Shown here piece after piece: positions 15,675 through 24,641 of a DNA stretch of 58,469 bases. Position 1 is the stretch's first letter; the number at the start of each line of letters is the position of its first letter. The notes below the pieces were generated by a model. That model was not told where the DNA came from, ran no database searches, and saw only the letters and a list, made by a program, of their open reading frames with translations. The DNA is taken from positions 1-58,469 of the forward strand of contig CAZGSR010000013.1 of the NCBI GenBank assembly GCA_964528645.1, in the 5' to 3' direction. A program made the position numbers and the translations under genes. The stretch comes from UBA5734 sp964528645 (GTDB lineage: Bacteria; Bacillota; Clostridia; Saccharofermentanales; UBA5734).

Positions 15675-16370
15675 TCAGGGTCGTTTTTGCCGGAATCGGT
15701 TGATCAGGCTCAGGATCAAGATCGGTGAGAACTCCAGGACCAGAAAAATTGCAAAGAAAGAGAAAAAGGCTGCTGGTCGATCGCCAAACAAGGCTTCGCC
15801 AGACAAAACGATGGTGAGGATCTTGGGCAGGAATCCGGCCAGGGAACTCAGAAGGAATGTCGGAAATGGAATACCGGCGGCCCCAAGGAACATATTGGTC
15901 AGGTCAGCCGGCGGAGGCAGGAAACGGAAAATCACACAGCTGGCAACGGGATTTTTCTGAGTCAGCTGCAGCATCCAGCGGGAAAACCGGTACCTTTCAA
16001 GCCGGGGCACAATCTGCTCCACGCCCCATTTCCTGCCCCAGAAATAGCCGATCGCCATTTCCAGGATGAGTCCTGCGATCGAAACCAGTACCGCCCATAC
16101 GGGTGGAAACAGCAAGCTGGCGGTTAAATACAAGGCATTGAGCGGGATGATCACCAGGACTGTTTTCAATGCATAGAGAAAAATCAGGGAAACTGCTGCC
16201 AGCCAGGGCGTATGCGGGATGAAATTCTGCAAGTCCTGCCAGGGGATGCGCGCGACTTCCCAGAACAGGTAGATGGCCACGAGAGCTACCGGGATAACGG
16301 CAAGCCGTCGCGGCCAGGTCAGCTGGCGCCAGCGGTCACGGATGGGATGGTCGGCTGCAGGTTTTGTCAT
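15675..16370 (-). CDS. TVP38/TMEM64 (SNARE-associated/DedA-like) membrane protein
   Basis: The 231-residue protein has about five hydrophobic segments. It carries the VTT-domain pattern, including LYLTASLLFPPVWAVLVSIA, a GYFWGRKWG loop, and FRFLPPPADLTNMFLGAAG. Family members are inner-membrane proteins implicated in lipid scrambling or flipping and membrane homeostasis. The start at 16370 has only a weak ribosome site. It converges on the DUF1847 gene, and the 34-nt gap contains a small inverted repeat. Confidence 0.85.
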   Translation of the reverse strand: MTKPAADHPIRDRWRQLTWPRRLAVIPVALVAIYLFWEVARIPWQDLQNFIPHTPWLAAVSLIFLYALKTVLVIIPLNALYLTASLLFPPVWAVLVSIAGLILEMAIGYFWGRKWGVEQIVPRLERYRFSRWMLQLTQKNPVASCVIFRFLPPPADLTNMFLGAAGIPFPTFLLSSLAGFLPKILTIVLSGEALFGDRPAAFFSFFAIFLVLEFSPILILSLINRFRQKRP

Positions 16371-16573
16371 CAGGTGTGCTTTCTGTGTTTTTAATCAGTA
16401 TCCCACGGCATGAGGGCTGCGCCTAGACCAGAAGCGGTCGAGCAGGACAAATATTTTTCTTCGTACAATTCTCTCACTTTTTCATCACAATTATTCCGTA
16501 TCCTGAACATACAGGCACTGCTCAGTGCCAGACAACGCACCCTTACCGGTGCCAGAAAGAAAGGTGAATCCAC

Positions 16574-17086
16574 ATGAAATCGAAAAAAATGCTGGTCGTC
16601 CTGACCATCGTCACAACCATCCTCGTCGCCTTCGCCAGTGTTTCCTTTGCTGCCTCCATCTATGGCTCCCCAGCTGAGATCATCGCCGGGCTGACTGGCA
16701 AAACGACAGACGAAGTCTATGCTGCGCGCGAAGCAGGCGAGAGCTTTGGTGAACAAGCTGCAGACGCAGGAAAACTCGAAGCGTTCCAGGATGAGCGCCT
16801 GGCCCTGATGCAGGATCGCCTCGCCCAGCTGGTCGAAGACGGTCGCCTGACCCAGGTGGAAGCCGATGCTCGCCTGGCCCAGATCAAAGAAGCAATCGAA
16901 TCCTGTGACGGCACCGGCGCAAACGCTGGCAGCGGCTTGGGTGGATTGATGGGCGGCCGTGGTGGCCGCGGTGGCATGGGCGGTCAGGGCATCTGCGGCG
17001 GCACGCCGGCCCAGGATGGCACCGGCAGCCAGTTTGGCGGTCGTGGCGGTCGTGGCGGCTGGGCCCAGGGTGCATCCCAGGCTTGA
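16574..17086 (+). CDS. Secreted DUF2680-like protein with Gly-rich tail
   Basis: The 170-residue product has a Sec signal peptide (basic start, hydrophobic core, cleavage near SFA-AS at about residue 27). A helical region of about 80 residues, rich in Glu, Ala and Gln, resembles DUF2680. The C-terminal 50 residues are Gly/Arg-rich repeats (GGRGGRGG). AAAGGTG precedes the ATG. It is probably exported and cell-surface or wall associated; function is unknown. Confidence 0.7.
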   Translation: MKSKKMLVVLTIVTTILVAFASVSFAASIYGSPAEIIAGLTGKTTDEVYAAREAGESFGEQAADAGKLEAFQDERLALMQDRLAQLVEDGRLTQVEADARLAQIKEAIESCDGTGANAGSGLGGLMGGRGGRGGMGGQGICGGTPAQDGTGSQFGGRGGRGGWAQGASQA

Positions 17087-17133
17087 GTCAACCCTTTTTA
17101 ACCAGGCAGTGTGGGCAGGTGAGGCCTCGTATT

Positions 17134-18804
17134 TCAGGCCCGCCTGAGCACCACGGCCTGATAGGGAACAAGCGTGACTTGGCCAGGCTGGCGGTCGATG
17201 GCTGCTGAATTATTCAACACGATCGTGTCGTAACGGTCATCGATTGCCAAGGTTGCTGGCTGGTTCTGGAAGTTGAGTGCGACCAGGATCGAATCCTGTT
17301 CCCAGTTGCGGGTGAAGGCGATGATGTGCTCGTCCTCTGTTTCAACCGGAACAAAGTCGCCCTCGACCAGGCAGTCCCTGGTGGCCGGATCCTTGCGCAA
17401 CTGGATCAACTTTTTGTAAAAGGCCCGGATGGATGATGCGTCGTTCATCTGGGCTTTTGCGTTGATTTCGGTGTGGTTCGGGTTGATTTTGAGCCACGGT
17501 TGGCCGGTCGTGAAACCGGCTTTTTTACTGTCGTCCCAGGGGAACGGGGTCCGGGCATGGTCGCGGCTACGGGCAAACATCGCTTGCATGGCCTCGGCCT
17601 CGGTCAGCCCGGCCGCCAGGGCGCGCGCGTATTTGTCGTGCGTGGACAGGTCGTTGTAGTCGTCGATCGACGCCATCGGGCAATTGGTCATGCCCAGTTC
17701 TTCACCCTGATAGATGTAGGGGGTGCCGCGTGCCAAGAGGACGAGGCACGCCAGCATCGTTGCGCTTTCGTAGCCTATGTCCTGGGCTGGAATGTATTTG
17801 TTGAGCGAACGCGGCTGATCGTGGTTTTCCAGGTAGTTAGCGCTCCAGCCAGTCTTTTGGGTCTCAGCCATCAGGGCATAGAAAGCGGCACGGAAATCAG
17901 GCACCGTCCAGCCGCTGCCAACATGCCAGACATCATCGCGAATATCGATGTCAGCGATCGAGAAATCGAAGATCATCGAGAAAAAGCCGTCTTCACCGAC
18001 GTATTTCGGCAGATCCTCGAATGGCACGCCGGGCGCTTCCGCGACGGTCAGGCTCTGGTGCGGCTTGAAGGTGCGCTCTTTGAGCTCGGTCAGGAAGGTT
18101 TCGATCCCAGGCTGGTTGAGGCTGGCTTTCTGGATCAGGGCCATGCCATCTGGCTGGTCTGGTTCGAGCATTGGGAAATCCAGGTTTTTCTTGATGAAGG
18201 TGATTGCATCCACCCGGAACCCAGCGATGCCTTTGTCGAGCCACCAATTGACCATTTCGTAGAGTTTTTCCCGGACGACCGGATTTTCCCAGTTCAGGTC
18301 CGGTTGTTCTTTGCCAAAAACGTGCAGATAATACAGACCCGTGTCGCGGATCGGTTCCCAGGCATTGCCGCCGAACAGCGAGCGCCAGTTGGTTGGCGGA
18401 CCGCCGTCCTTGCCTTCGCGGATGTAGTAGTACTGGCCGTATTCACCAGTCGGATCGGCCCAGGCTTTCCTGAACCATTCATGCTCGTGCGAGGTGTGGT
18501 TGATGACCAGATCGAGGATGATCTTGATCCCGCGGGCTTCGGCCGCCTGGATCAGCTCGAGAGCGTCCTCGTCCGTGCCGAACTGCGGATCGACGTGGAA
18601 ATAATCCGAGATATCATAGCCATTATCAAACATGGGCGACTGGTAGAATGGGCAAATCCAGAGGATATCGACCCCCAGATCCGAAAGATACGGCAACTTC
18701 TCGATGATGCCGCGCAAATCCCCGATCCCATCCCCATTCGAATCATAGAAACTCTTCGGATAGATCTGATAAACAATCTTATCCTTCCACCAAAGTCCCG
18801 TCAT
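17134..18804 (-). CDS. GH13 alpha-glucosidase (oligo-1,6-glucosidase type)
   Basis: The 556-residue cytosolic enzyme starts at the ATG at 18804 (GGAGG 10 nt upstream; a TTG three codons earlier is too close to the site). It has the GH13 landmarks WWKDKIVYQIYPKSF, DLVINHTSHEHEWF, GFRVDAITFI with the nucleophile Asp, TVAEAP with the acid/base Glu, and ENHDQPR with the stabilising Asp. The set fits oligo-1,6-glucosidase/alpha-glucosidase, cleaving isomaltose- or maltose-type sugars; trehalose-6-phosphate hydrolase is a close relative. It is monocistronic. Confidence 0.92.
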   Translation of the reverse strand: MTGLWWKDKIVYQIYPKSFYDSNGDGIGDLRGIIEKLPYLSDLGVDILWICPFYQSPMFDNGYDISDYFHVDPQFGTDEDALELIQAAEARGIKIILDLVINHTSHEHEWFRKAWADPTGEYGQYYYIREGKDGGPPTNWRSLFGGNAWEPIRDTGLYYLHVFGKEQPDLNWENPVVREKLYEMVNWWLDKGIAGFRVDAITFIKKNLDFPMLEPDQPDGMALIQKASLNQPGIETFLTELKERTFKPHQSLTVAEAPGVPFEDLPKYVGEDGFFSMIFDFSIADIDIRDDVWHVGSGWTVPDFRAAFYALMAETQKTGWSANYLENHDQPRSLNKYIPAQDIGYESATMLACLVLLARGTPYIYQGEELGMTNCPMASIDDYNDLSTHDKYARALAAGLTEAEAMQAMFARSRDHARTPFPWDDSKKAGFTTGQPWLKINPNHTEINAKAQMNDASSIRAFYKKLIQLRKDPATRDCLVEGDFVPVETEDEHIIAFTRNWEQDSILVALNFQNQPATLAIDDRYDTIVLNNSAAIDRQPGQVTLVPYQAVVLRRA

Positions 18805-18850
18805 ACGCCACAAACCTCCAGATCAGCTGCTGCCAGCTATTTCGAGCTGT

Positions 18851-18885
18851 TTGCCGAATTTGGGACGGCGTCCCAAATTCGGCAA
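18851..18885. repeat. Perfect 16-bp-arm hairpin, REP-like
   Basis: TTGCCGAATTTGGGAC (18851-18866) is followed by GGC and the exact inverse (18870-18885). The GGGAC/GTCCC core resembles hairpins scattered by REP-associated transposases. No T-tract follows, so it is not a standard terminator. It sits upstream of the alpha-glucosidase gene. Confidence 0.7.
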
Positions 18886-18981
18886 CACTGTCATTATATT
18901 CTTTTTTACCCAGGCTGGCGTGTCTATTGTAGTCAGGTTGGTGTCATTTGTTCTTGCAGGTGGGGTCAAAGCAACCTCTAC

Positions 18982-19224
18982 TCACCACTTCCCTTTGCTC
19001 ATGTGACCAGCCAATTCAGCTTTGGAGCGCTGCTTGATCGTCCAGACTTCATTTTTCGCATCATTGAAAGCACGGACGCAGTTGGGATCGAGGTTCAGGG
19101 CGATGCCTTCTTCACACAGGGCGGCGATCCGGCTGGAGAGCTCGATGATCTCGGCGTCGCGAAAATCCCGTTCTGTTTCGGTCGCATGAGGTACACCGGT
19201 AGCAAACGGTACAAAATAATCCAA
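18982..19224 (-). CDS. Hypothetical protein (80 aa)
   Basis: The frame gives 80 residues from a TTG start with a poor ribosome site, and no ATG is available. The region RDAEIIELSSRIAALCEEG is helical and looks like a real protein, as do the codon choices. I do not recognise it. It is bounded by a REP-like hairpin on one side and a short GGGGCCTGGCACCCC palindrome plus a terminator on the other. It could be the 3' end of a decayed gene. Confidence 0.35.
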   Translation of the reverse strand: MDYFVPFATGVPHATETERDFRDAEIIELSSRIAALCEEGIALNLDPNCVRAFNDAKNEVWTIKQRSKAELAGHMSKGKW

Positions 19225-19256
19225 GCGTTATCCAAACCGGGGCCTGGCACCCCGTG

Positions 19257-19290
19257 AAAAGCCCTCACCCGCGAACGGATGAGGGCTTTC
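19257..19290 (-). terminator. Terminator of the ula operon
   Basis: On the minus strand GCCCTCATCCG and CGGGTGAGGGC form a stem (one G-T wobble) closed by a UUCG tetraloop, with AAA before and TTTT after. It is about 75 nt past the ulaF stop and is a strong Rho-independent terminator. Confidence 0.85.
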
Positions 19291-19363
19291 CCCAAAGAAG
19301 GTTGTCAGATGGATGTGTGAAGATGGGAATCGGGCTGGAGCCAGTAGCGCTGGTCCTGAGGGA

Positions 19364-20059
19364 TCATTTCTGGCCGTAGTAGGCGTTGGCTCCGTGCTTT
19401 CTCAGGAAGTGCTTGTCGAGCAGGGTGCCAGGCATGGGGCTGGCCAGCTGGCCAGCGGCCAGAGACTCGGTCAGGAAGGCCATCTTGGCCAGGTTTTCGA
19501 GCACGACGGCGTTATGGACGGCATCATACGCATCCTTGCCCCAGGTGAAGGGGCCATGGTTTCGCACCAGGACTGCCGGGATATGGTCGGGCTGACGCGC
19601 TGCGAAAGTCTCGACGATGACACGGCCGGTCTCCAGCTCATAGGCTCCACCGATTTCCGCATCGGTCATGGCCCGGGTGCAGGGGATTTCGCCGTGGAAA
19701 TAATCCGCGTGGGTCGTTCCGTAGGCTGGGATGCCACGCCCCGCCTGGGCAAAAACGGTGGCCCAGGTTGAGTGGGTGTGCACAACACCGCCGATGTTCG
19801 GGAACTGGCGGTACAGCTCGAGGTGCGTCGGTGTGTCGGACGACGGTTTCAGGCGACCTTCCACGACCGTCCCATCGAGTGCCACGACAACCATGTCATC
19901 AGCCGTCATGTCATCGTATTCGACTCCGGACGGCTTGATCACCACCAGGCTGCTGTCCCGGTCGATCGCCGAAACATTGCCCCAGGTGAAGGTGATCAGT
20001 TCATACTTGGGCAGGAGCAGGTTGGCCGCAAAAACGGCCTGTTTCAGGGATTCGAGCAT
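19364..20059 (-). CDS. ulaF: L-ribulose-5-phosphate 4-epimerase (UlaF/AraD)
   Basis: The 231-residue class II aldolase-fold enzyme interconverts L-ribulose 5-phosphate and D-xylulose 5-phosphate, the last step before the pentose phosphate pathway. Zn ligands are visible in VVHTHSTWA, with a later His in LVRNHGPFTWG. FTWGNVSAIDR and KPSGVEYDD are the phosphate-binding loops. It is the last gene of the operon, after ulaG, which supports UlaF over AraD. RBS AGAGGA lies 9 nt before the start. Confidence 0.93.
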   Translation of the reverse strand: MLESLKQAVFAANLLLPKYELITFTWGNVSAIDRDSSLVVIKPSGVEYDDMTADDMVVVALDGTVVEGRLKPSSDTPTHLELYRQFPNIGGVVHTHSTWATVFAQAGRGIPAYGTTHADYFHGEIPCTRAMTDAEIGGAYELETGRVIVETFAARQPDHIPAVLVRNHGPFTWGKDAYDAVHNAVVLENLAKMAFLTESLAAGQLASPMPGTLLDKHFLRKHGANAYYGQK

Positions 20060-20112
20060 GGGGAAAGGTCCTCTTTTCCAGATTCAGCTTCAGCCCGGAC
20101 GGGCCATGATTC

Positions 20113-21171
20113 TTACAGGATCGATCGGAATGGCACGTTCGGTTCGTCAGTGAAGGCATCTTCGAAGCCGCGGCGGTAGTGGTACTGGATCTTGTCCTTG
20201 TCCTGGGGATAGGTGAACATGCCGCCGACATCCCAGATGAACGGCTTGAATTCGTACTGCAGCACATTCTTCTTGTAGTTGTACAGCATCAGGATTTCCA
20301 GCGGGTCCGCCTTGAAGTTGGTCCAGACGTCGTAATGGAAAGGGATGACGACCTTGGTGTTGAGTGCTTCGGCCATGCGCAGGATGTCGATCGAGGTCAT
20401 CTTGTCCTGGTTGCCAACCGGGTTTTCGCCGTAGGAGCCAAGAGCAACATCGATCTGGTGGTCCTTGCCGTGCTTGGCATAGTAGACGGAATAATGGGAA
20501 TCGCCACTGTGGTAGATGTTGCCAGCCGGCGTCTTGATCAGGTAGTTGACGGCTTTCTCGTCCATGTCGGTCGGGCAGATGCCGCGGATGTCCTGGTCAG
20601 CGGTGACCAGGCAAGTGCGGTCAAATGAGTCGAGGGCCACGATCTCGGTGTCCTTGACTTTGATCACATCGCCGGGTTTGACGACACGGCAGCGCTCAGC
20701 AGGTACACCATAGCTCAACCAGCGGTTGACACTCTCCTGAGGGCCGATGAACGGCACGTCCGCAGCGCAGTTTTTCATCACGGCTGCAGCGAAGAAGGGA
20801 TCGATATGGTCGTTGTGGTAGTGGGTCGAGAGCACGGCATCGACGGTGGTGACGGCGAACGGATCATAGACGATCGGGGCGGCGCGCAGGTTCGGCTGGG
20901 TCAGGCGACCGCCGGTCATGTTGCGCATCTGGTGGAATTTCTCCATTTCCTTGGTTTTCTTGGAACGTTTGCCGTTACCAAACCAGAGGTCAATGGCGAT
21001 GTTGGTGTTGTTTTCGGTCTTGACCCAGATGCCGGTGCAGCCGATCCACCACATTTTGAAGCTGCCGGGTTCGACTACTTCTGCATCGATCTCTTCATTG
21101 AGCCAGGTGCCCCATTCCGGGAATGCACCCAGGATCCATTTTTCGCGGTTCATTTCATCAATTTTGCTCAT
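20113..21171 (-). CDS. ulaG: L-ascorbate-6-phosphate lactonase UlaG
   Basis: The 352-residue metallo-beta-lactamase-fold hydrolase opens L-ascorbate 6-phosphate to 3-keto-L-gulonate 6-phosphate. The metal-binding motif THYHNDHID is intact, followed by YHSGDSHYS and IPFHYDVWTN with further ligands. Length and the NREKWILGAFPEWGTWLNEE N-terminus are those of UlaG. AGGAGG lies upstream of the ATG at 21171. It lies between ulaE and ulaF. Confidence 0.95.
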   Translation of the reverse strand: MSKIDEMNREKWILGAFPEWGTWLNEEIDAEVVEPGSFKMWWIGCTGIWVKTENNTNIAIDLWFGNGKRSKKTKEMEKFHQMRNMTGGRLTQPNLRAAPIVYDPFAVTTVDAVLSTHYHNDHIDPFFAAAVMKNCAADVPFIGPQESVNRWLSYGVPAERCRVVKPGDVIKVKDTEIVALDSFDRTCLVTADQDIRGICPTDMDEKAVNYLIKTPAGNIYHSGDSHYSVYYAKHGKDHQIDVALGSYGENPVGNQDKMTSIDILRMAEALNTKVVIPFHYDVWTNFKADPLEILMLYNYKKNVLQYEFKPFIWDVGGMFTYPQDKDKIQYHYRRGFEDAFTDEPNVPFRSIL

Positions 21172-21207
21172 AAAGCCTCCTAGTGGCGGTTTTCTGCCTG
21201 GGAAAGT

Positions 21208-22083
21208 TTATTGGATGGTTTGGTTTACAAAAAAGGGACGCAGGAATGCGGCATTGCTACTCAGCACAGCCTGCCAGTCGGGTTCGCCGACATGCCAGAA
21301 CTCAGCGGTGAAGCGGTGGACGCCCATGTCCTGCAGTTTCGGCACCAGATGGCGAAAATCTGTGTGGCCAGTGCCGTAGGGGATCTCCCGGTAATGGCCG
21401 GGAATGGTTTCTTTCAAATGGGCCGCGCAGATATGGCCTCGGCCTGTGTCCAGATCGTCCGGTACAGACCGGCCATAGATCAACGATGCGTTGGTCAGGT
21501 TGCCAATGTCTGGATAGACTTGGAGATACGGTGAATCGATCGCGTCGACATAGGCCATGGCCTTGCCAACCGTATCCATGAAGGGCGTCTCCATCGTCTC
21601 AAAGCCCAGGATAATCCCTTCCCTGCTGGCCAGATCAACACTTTGTTGCAAGCCCTCGGCAAACCAGGCACGGGTCTGGTCGGTCGACGGATCGTAATAA
21701 GTATCGTAGCCGGCCAGCTGGATAATCCGGATACCCAGGTCAGCAGCCAGATCAATGGCACGGGCCATGATTGCCAGACTTTCACGGCGCGTGGCTTCAT
21801 CCGGGCTTCCCAGCGGGTATTTGCGGTGACCCGACAGGCACATGGTCTCGATCCGGACACCGGCCAAATCCATCTCCTGGCGCAATTGGCTCCGTTCGAG
21901 CGCCGGCCAGTCCAGGCGAGCCAGTTTTTCTGCTGTCTCATCGATGCTGATCTCGACAAAATCGTAGCCGGCCTGGCGTGCGGCAGCGAGCTTGGCTGGC
22001 CAGGTCAGATGATTGGGCATGGCCTTTTCATACAGTCCCAGCTTGGCTGAGGCCAGAATCTTGACACGATGCGAGGGTGACAT
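21208..22083 (-). CDS. ulaE: L-xylulose/L-ribulose-5-phosphate 3-epimerase UlaE
   Basis: The 291-residue TIM-barrel protein starts at the ATG at 22083, one base after the HPr stop and with GGGTGA upstream; a GTG nine bases earlier is possible. KLGLYEKAMPNHLTWPAKL is the UlaE/SgbU N-terminal signature. FETMETPFMDTV and YPDIGNLTNA carry metal-ligand acidic residues. It converts L-xylulose 5-phosphate to L-ribulose 5-phosphate. Confidence 0.92.
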   Translation of the reverse strand: MSPSHRVKILASAKLGLYEKAMPNHLTWPAKLAAARQAGYDFVEISIDETAEKLARLDWPALERSQLRQEMDLAGVRIETMCLSGHRKYPLGSPDEATRRESLAIMARAIDLAADLGIRIIQLAGYDTYYDPSTDQTRAWFAEGLQQSVDLASREGIILGFETMETPFMDTVGKAMAYVDAIDSPYLQVYPDIGNLTNASLIYGRSVPDDLDTGRGHICAAHLKETIPGHYREIPYGTGHTDFRHLVPKLQDMGVHRFTAEFWHVGEPDWQAVLSSNAAFLRPFFVNQTIQ

Positions 22084-22084
22084 G

Positions 22085-22348
22085 TCATTCACCCAGGCCG
22101 GAGTCGATCGCTTCGACGAGGGCTGTCATGGCTTGCGCTTCGTCTGGTCCGTCACAAGACAAGTCAATGGATTGACCACATTTGGCACCAGCGCTCATGA
22201 CCATCAGGATCGACTTGGCATTAAAGGACTTGCTGTCCTTGGCAAAAGTGACATTGCTTTTAAACTGGGTCGCAATCTGGACGAAATTCTTGGCAGGACG
22301 AGCGTGCAGGCCGAGCGGATTCTTGATGGTGACAGACTGTGTGATCAT
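22085..22348 (-). CDS. HPr-family phosphocarrier protein
   Basis: The 87-residue product starts at the ATG at 22348 with GGAG 7 nt upstream. It has the HPr active-site His in NPLGLHARPA and the regulatory Ser region NAKSILMVMSAG typical of Gram-positive HPr. Encoding an HPr inside a sugar-specific PTS operon is unusual. It may be a dedicated phosphate donor for UlaC or an inducible supplement to the general HPr. It is flanked by the small membrane gene and ulaE. Confidence 0.9.
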   Translation of the reverse strand: MITQSVTIKNPLGLHARPAKNFVQIATQFKSNVTFAKDSKSFNAKSILMVMSAGAKCGQSIDLSCDGPDEAQAMTALVEAIDSGLGE

Positions 22349-22392
22349 GAAAAACTCCAATTCAAATTCGTATTCATAATGGGCAAATTCAC

Positions 22393-22584
22393 TTATTTGC
22401 CTTCATTCTTTTTTCGGTTGAGGGATTTCTGAACCAGACTTGTGATCAGCCCGATCACAAGTGCGGCGAGAATCAGGATAGGCTGGAATCGGAATTCCAA
22501 GTCCCGGATGGTCATCTGGTACAGGATCTGCACCAGGATCAGGGCGACATAGGCCCGGATGGAATGGATGAAAAAGCCAAACAC
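22393..22584 (-). CDS. Small two-helix membrane protein in the PTS operon (63 aa)
   Basis: Starting at a GTG six bases after the ulaB stop, the product has two predicted membrane helices (YVALILVQILYQM and ILILAALVIGLITSLV) and a short basic tail (NRKKNEGK). It is not a known PTS domain and I do not recognise it. Tight position between ulaB and HPr suggests a role with the UlaA transporter. The ribosome site is weak, so coupling to ulaB translation is likely. Confidence 0.55.
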   Translation of the reverse strand: MFGFFIHSIRAYVALILVQILYQMTIRDLEFRFQPILILAALVIGLITSLVQKSLNRKKNEGK

Positions 22585-22590
22585 GGCCGC

Positions 22591-22884
22591 TCAGGCTTTG
22601 TTGACGATCTGGTCGACAACCTTGGCTTCCATTTCCTTCTCATCGAGCAGATTTTTCAGGCCGATGATGATGACACCTTTTTCTGCTGCTGAAGAAAAAT
22701 TGTTTTTGAGGGCTTCGGAACAGAAGACAACGTTGTACTGGCTGGCGAGGGATTTGGCTTCGCTGATGCTGGAATGGTGGATTTCCACCGGGATACCCAG
22801 TTTTTTGAAGACTTTTTCGATTTTCATCTTGATGATCTGGCTGGAGCCCATGCCACTGCCGCAGGCTGCGATAACTTTCAACAT
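22591..22884 (-). CDS. ulaB: PTS ascorbate-type EIIB component UlaB
   Basis: The 97-residue cytosolic IIB protein of the lactose/ascorbate type has the phospho-Cys at position 8 in IAACGSGMGSSQIIK. It relays phosphate from UlaC to the sugar bound in UlaA. It lies 121 nt downstream of ulaA, with a large hairpin in the gap. Confidence 0.93.
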   Translation of the reverse strand: MLKVIAACGSGMGSSQIIKMKIEKVFKKLGIPVEIHHSSISEAKSLASQYNVVFCSEALKNNFSSAAEKGVIIIGLKNLLDEKEMEAKVVDQIVNKA

Positions 22885-22910
22885 GGAAGTACCTTCTTTC
22901 TTGGGGGGGT

Positions 22911-22958
22911 GGGAGCAGGCGGGTGGCTTTGAGGAGGCGTCTGGGTCCGCCTGCTCCC
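22911..22958 (-). other. Intercistronic stem-loop between ulaA and ulaB
   Basis: GGGAGCAGGCGG (22911-22922) and its exact inverse (22947-22958) make a 12-bp stem around a 24-nt loop. No T-run follows on the minus strand, so it looks like an mRNA processing or stability element rather than a terminator. Confidence 0.6.
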
Positions 22959-23005
22959 TCTTTGTTGGTATGCTTCTGGTATAGATAGTTTAACAGAGAA
23001 TCAGA

Positions 23006-24487
23006 TCAGGCTGCATCGTATGGTTTGGCATTTTCAAAGTCTTCGGCAACCTTGAAATAGTTCTCGCGGCGGTATTTGCCTTTGTAGTACTGCAGCTGCG
23101 GGATCGCCAGCATGGCAATGATAATCAGCGCGACACCGACGTATTGCAGGTTCTTGATGACAAAACCGAAGACTGGCCAGAGGGTATCCCAGTCAAAGTT
23201 GCCGTGCCAGCCGCCGTACTGGGCGAGCTGGAAGTAAGCTGCGGCAAAAGCACCACCGATGACCTGCAGGAGGCCGGACAGGAACGGGATCAGCATGGCT
23301 GCCTTGAGACCGCCTTTTTTGTTGGCAAAGACAGCGAAGGTCGCATTGTCAAAGAAGACCGGCACGAATCCAGTGATGATCAGGACCGGGCTCTTGAAGA
23401 CAATCAGGCCCATGATGGCGATGAACTGGCCGATGGCACCAAAGAGGAAGCCGATGGTGATGGCATTGGGATGGCCAAAGCCATAAGTTGCGGCGCAGTC
23501 GACGGCCGGCAGAGATCCGGGGAGCAATTTCTGGGAGATGCCCTGGAAGGATTCGTGTAGTTCGGAGACGAACATGCGGACACCCAGCTGCAGGATGCTG
23601 ACGTAGACAGCGAAGAAGAGGGATTTTTCCAGGATGTAGAAGAAGAAGTTCTGGCTCTTGCCAAAGCTCGGATCGAGCTCGTGCATGTAGGGAGCGCCAA
23701 GAATGGCGATGATGATGCCAAAGAAGATGGTCATCAGGATTGAGGTGGCGACGACGTTTTCATTGAAGATGGACAGGAAACCAGGCAGCTTGAGATCTTC
23801 GATCTTCTTGCTCTGTTTGCCTTTGCTCATTTTGGTCGCCAGTTTGTCAGTCAGCCAGATGCCGAACATCTGCTGGTGACCGACGGCGAAACCGCCACCT
23901 TCGGTGAGTTCCTGAGTGCTTTCAACCGACAAGTTGGAAAAGACAGCCCAGTAGGTGCCGGTCAACAGGCCCAGCATGATCAGGGTCGGGATCTGCTGCA
24001 GATTCGGGAAGGCGAAAAGAACCAGCCAGAGGGCAGTTGACGATTGCTGGACCATGATGTGGCCCGTGATGAAAACGGTACGGACCTTGGTGATTTTACG
24101 CAGAGCAACCAGAACCAGGTTCCAGATGAAAGCCAGGAGCAGGACCTGCATCATCATGGCAAAAGATTTGCCAGCGGCTTCAACCGCTTTCTGGGCGGCT
24201 GCCTGGCCGAAATATGGATCGATGACGGCAGCATTGAGCTGGAAACGGCCGTTCAGGCCTGCCAGGATCGGGCGGAAGTTGTTGACCAGGCCACCCGCCG
24301 CAACATTGAGGATCATGTAGCCGACGGTCGCTTTGATAAAGCCGGCCAGGGCTTCATAGAACGGCTTTTTCAGCAGCAGGTAACCGAGCAGGACAATGAA
24401 GCCGACGAAGAACGCAGGCTTGGTCAGGATGTTGTTCTGGAAGAACGCCCAAATACTGAGCAGGAATTGGGTAACGGCATCCATCAA
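23006..24487 (-). CDS. ulaA: PTS ascorbate-type EIIC permease UlaA
   Basis: The 493-residue integral membrane transporter has around eleven hydrophobic segments. Its order follows UlaA/SgaT, including GYMILNVAAGGLVNNFRPIL near the N-terminus, a GGGFAVGHQQMFG loop, and late YGFGHPNAITIGFLFGA. It takes up L-ascorbate or a similar acid sugar with concurrent phosphorylation. AAGGAGG lies 11 nt before the start. Confidence 0.95.
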   Translation of the reverse strand: MMDAVTQFLLSIWAFFQNNILTKPAFFVGFIVLLGYLLLKKPFYEALAGFIKATVGYMILNVAAGGLVNNFRPILAGLNGRFQLNAAVIDPYFGQAAAQKAVEAAGKSFAMMMQVLLLAFIWNLVLVALRKITKVRTVFITGHIMVQQSSTALWLVLFAFPNLQQIPTLIMLGLLTGTYWAVFSNLSVESTQELTEGGGFAVGHQQMFGIWLTDKLATKMSKGKQSKKIEDLKLPGFLSIFNENVVATSILMTIFFGIIIAILGAPYMHELDPSFGKSQNFFFYILEKSLFFAVYVSILQLGVRMFVSELHESFQGISQKLLPGSLPAVDCAATYGFGHPNAITIGFLFGAIGQFIAIMGLIVFKSPVLIITGFVPVFFDNATFAVFANKKGGLKAAMLIPFLSGLLQVIGGAFAAAYFQLAQYGGWHGNFDWDTLWPVFGFVIKNLQYVGVALIIIAMLAIPQLQYYKGKYRRENYFKVAEDFENAKPYDAA

Positions 24488-24641
24488 AAAAGTACCTCCT
24501 TGTGGTATGTAGTTCTATTCAAGACAACCCGTCAGCTGTACCGGTTTGTCGATGAACCTGGATTATGTGGATGGCTGAGTCGATCCGGGAAAGCAGGATC
24601 GGATCGATTCAGGGATAGGTAGTTGGGCCGGGCGGCCTTGT

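Noticed and set aside
17473..19257. 594-codon open frame antisense to the alpha-glucosidase
   Set aside because: Shadow of the GH13 gene, no ribosome site, no family features.
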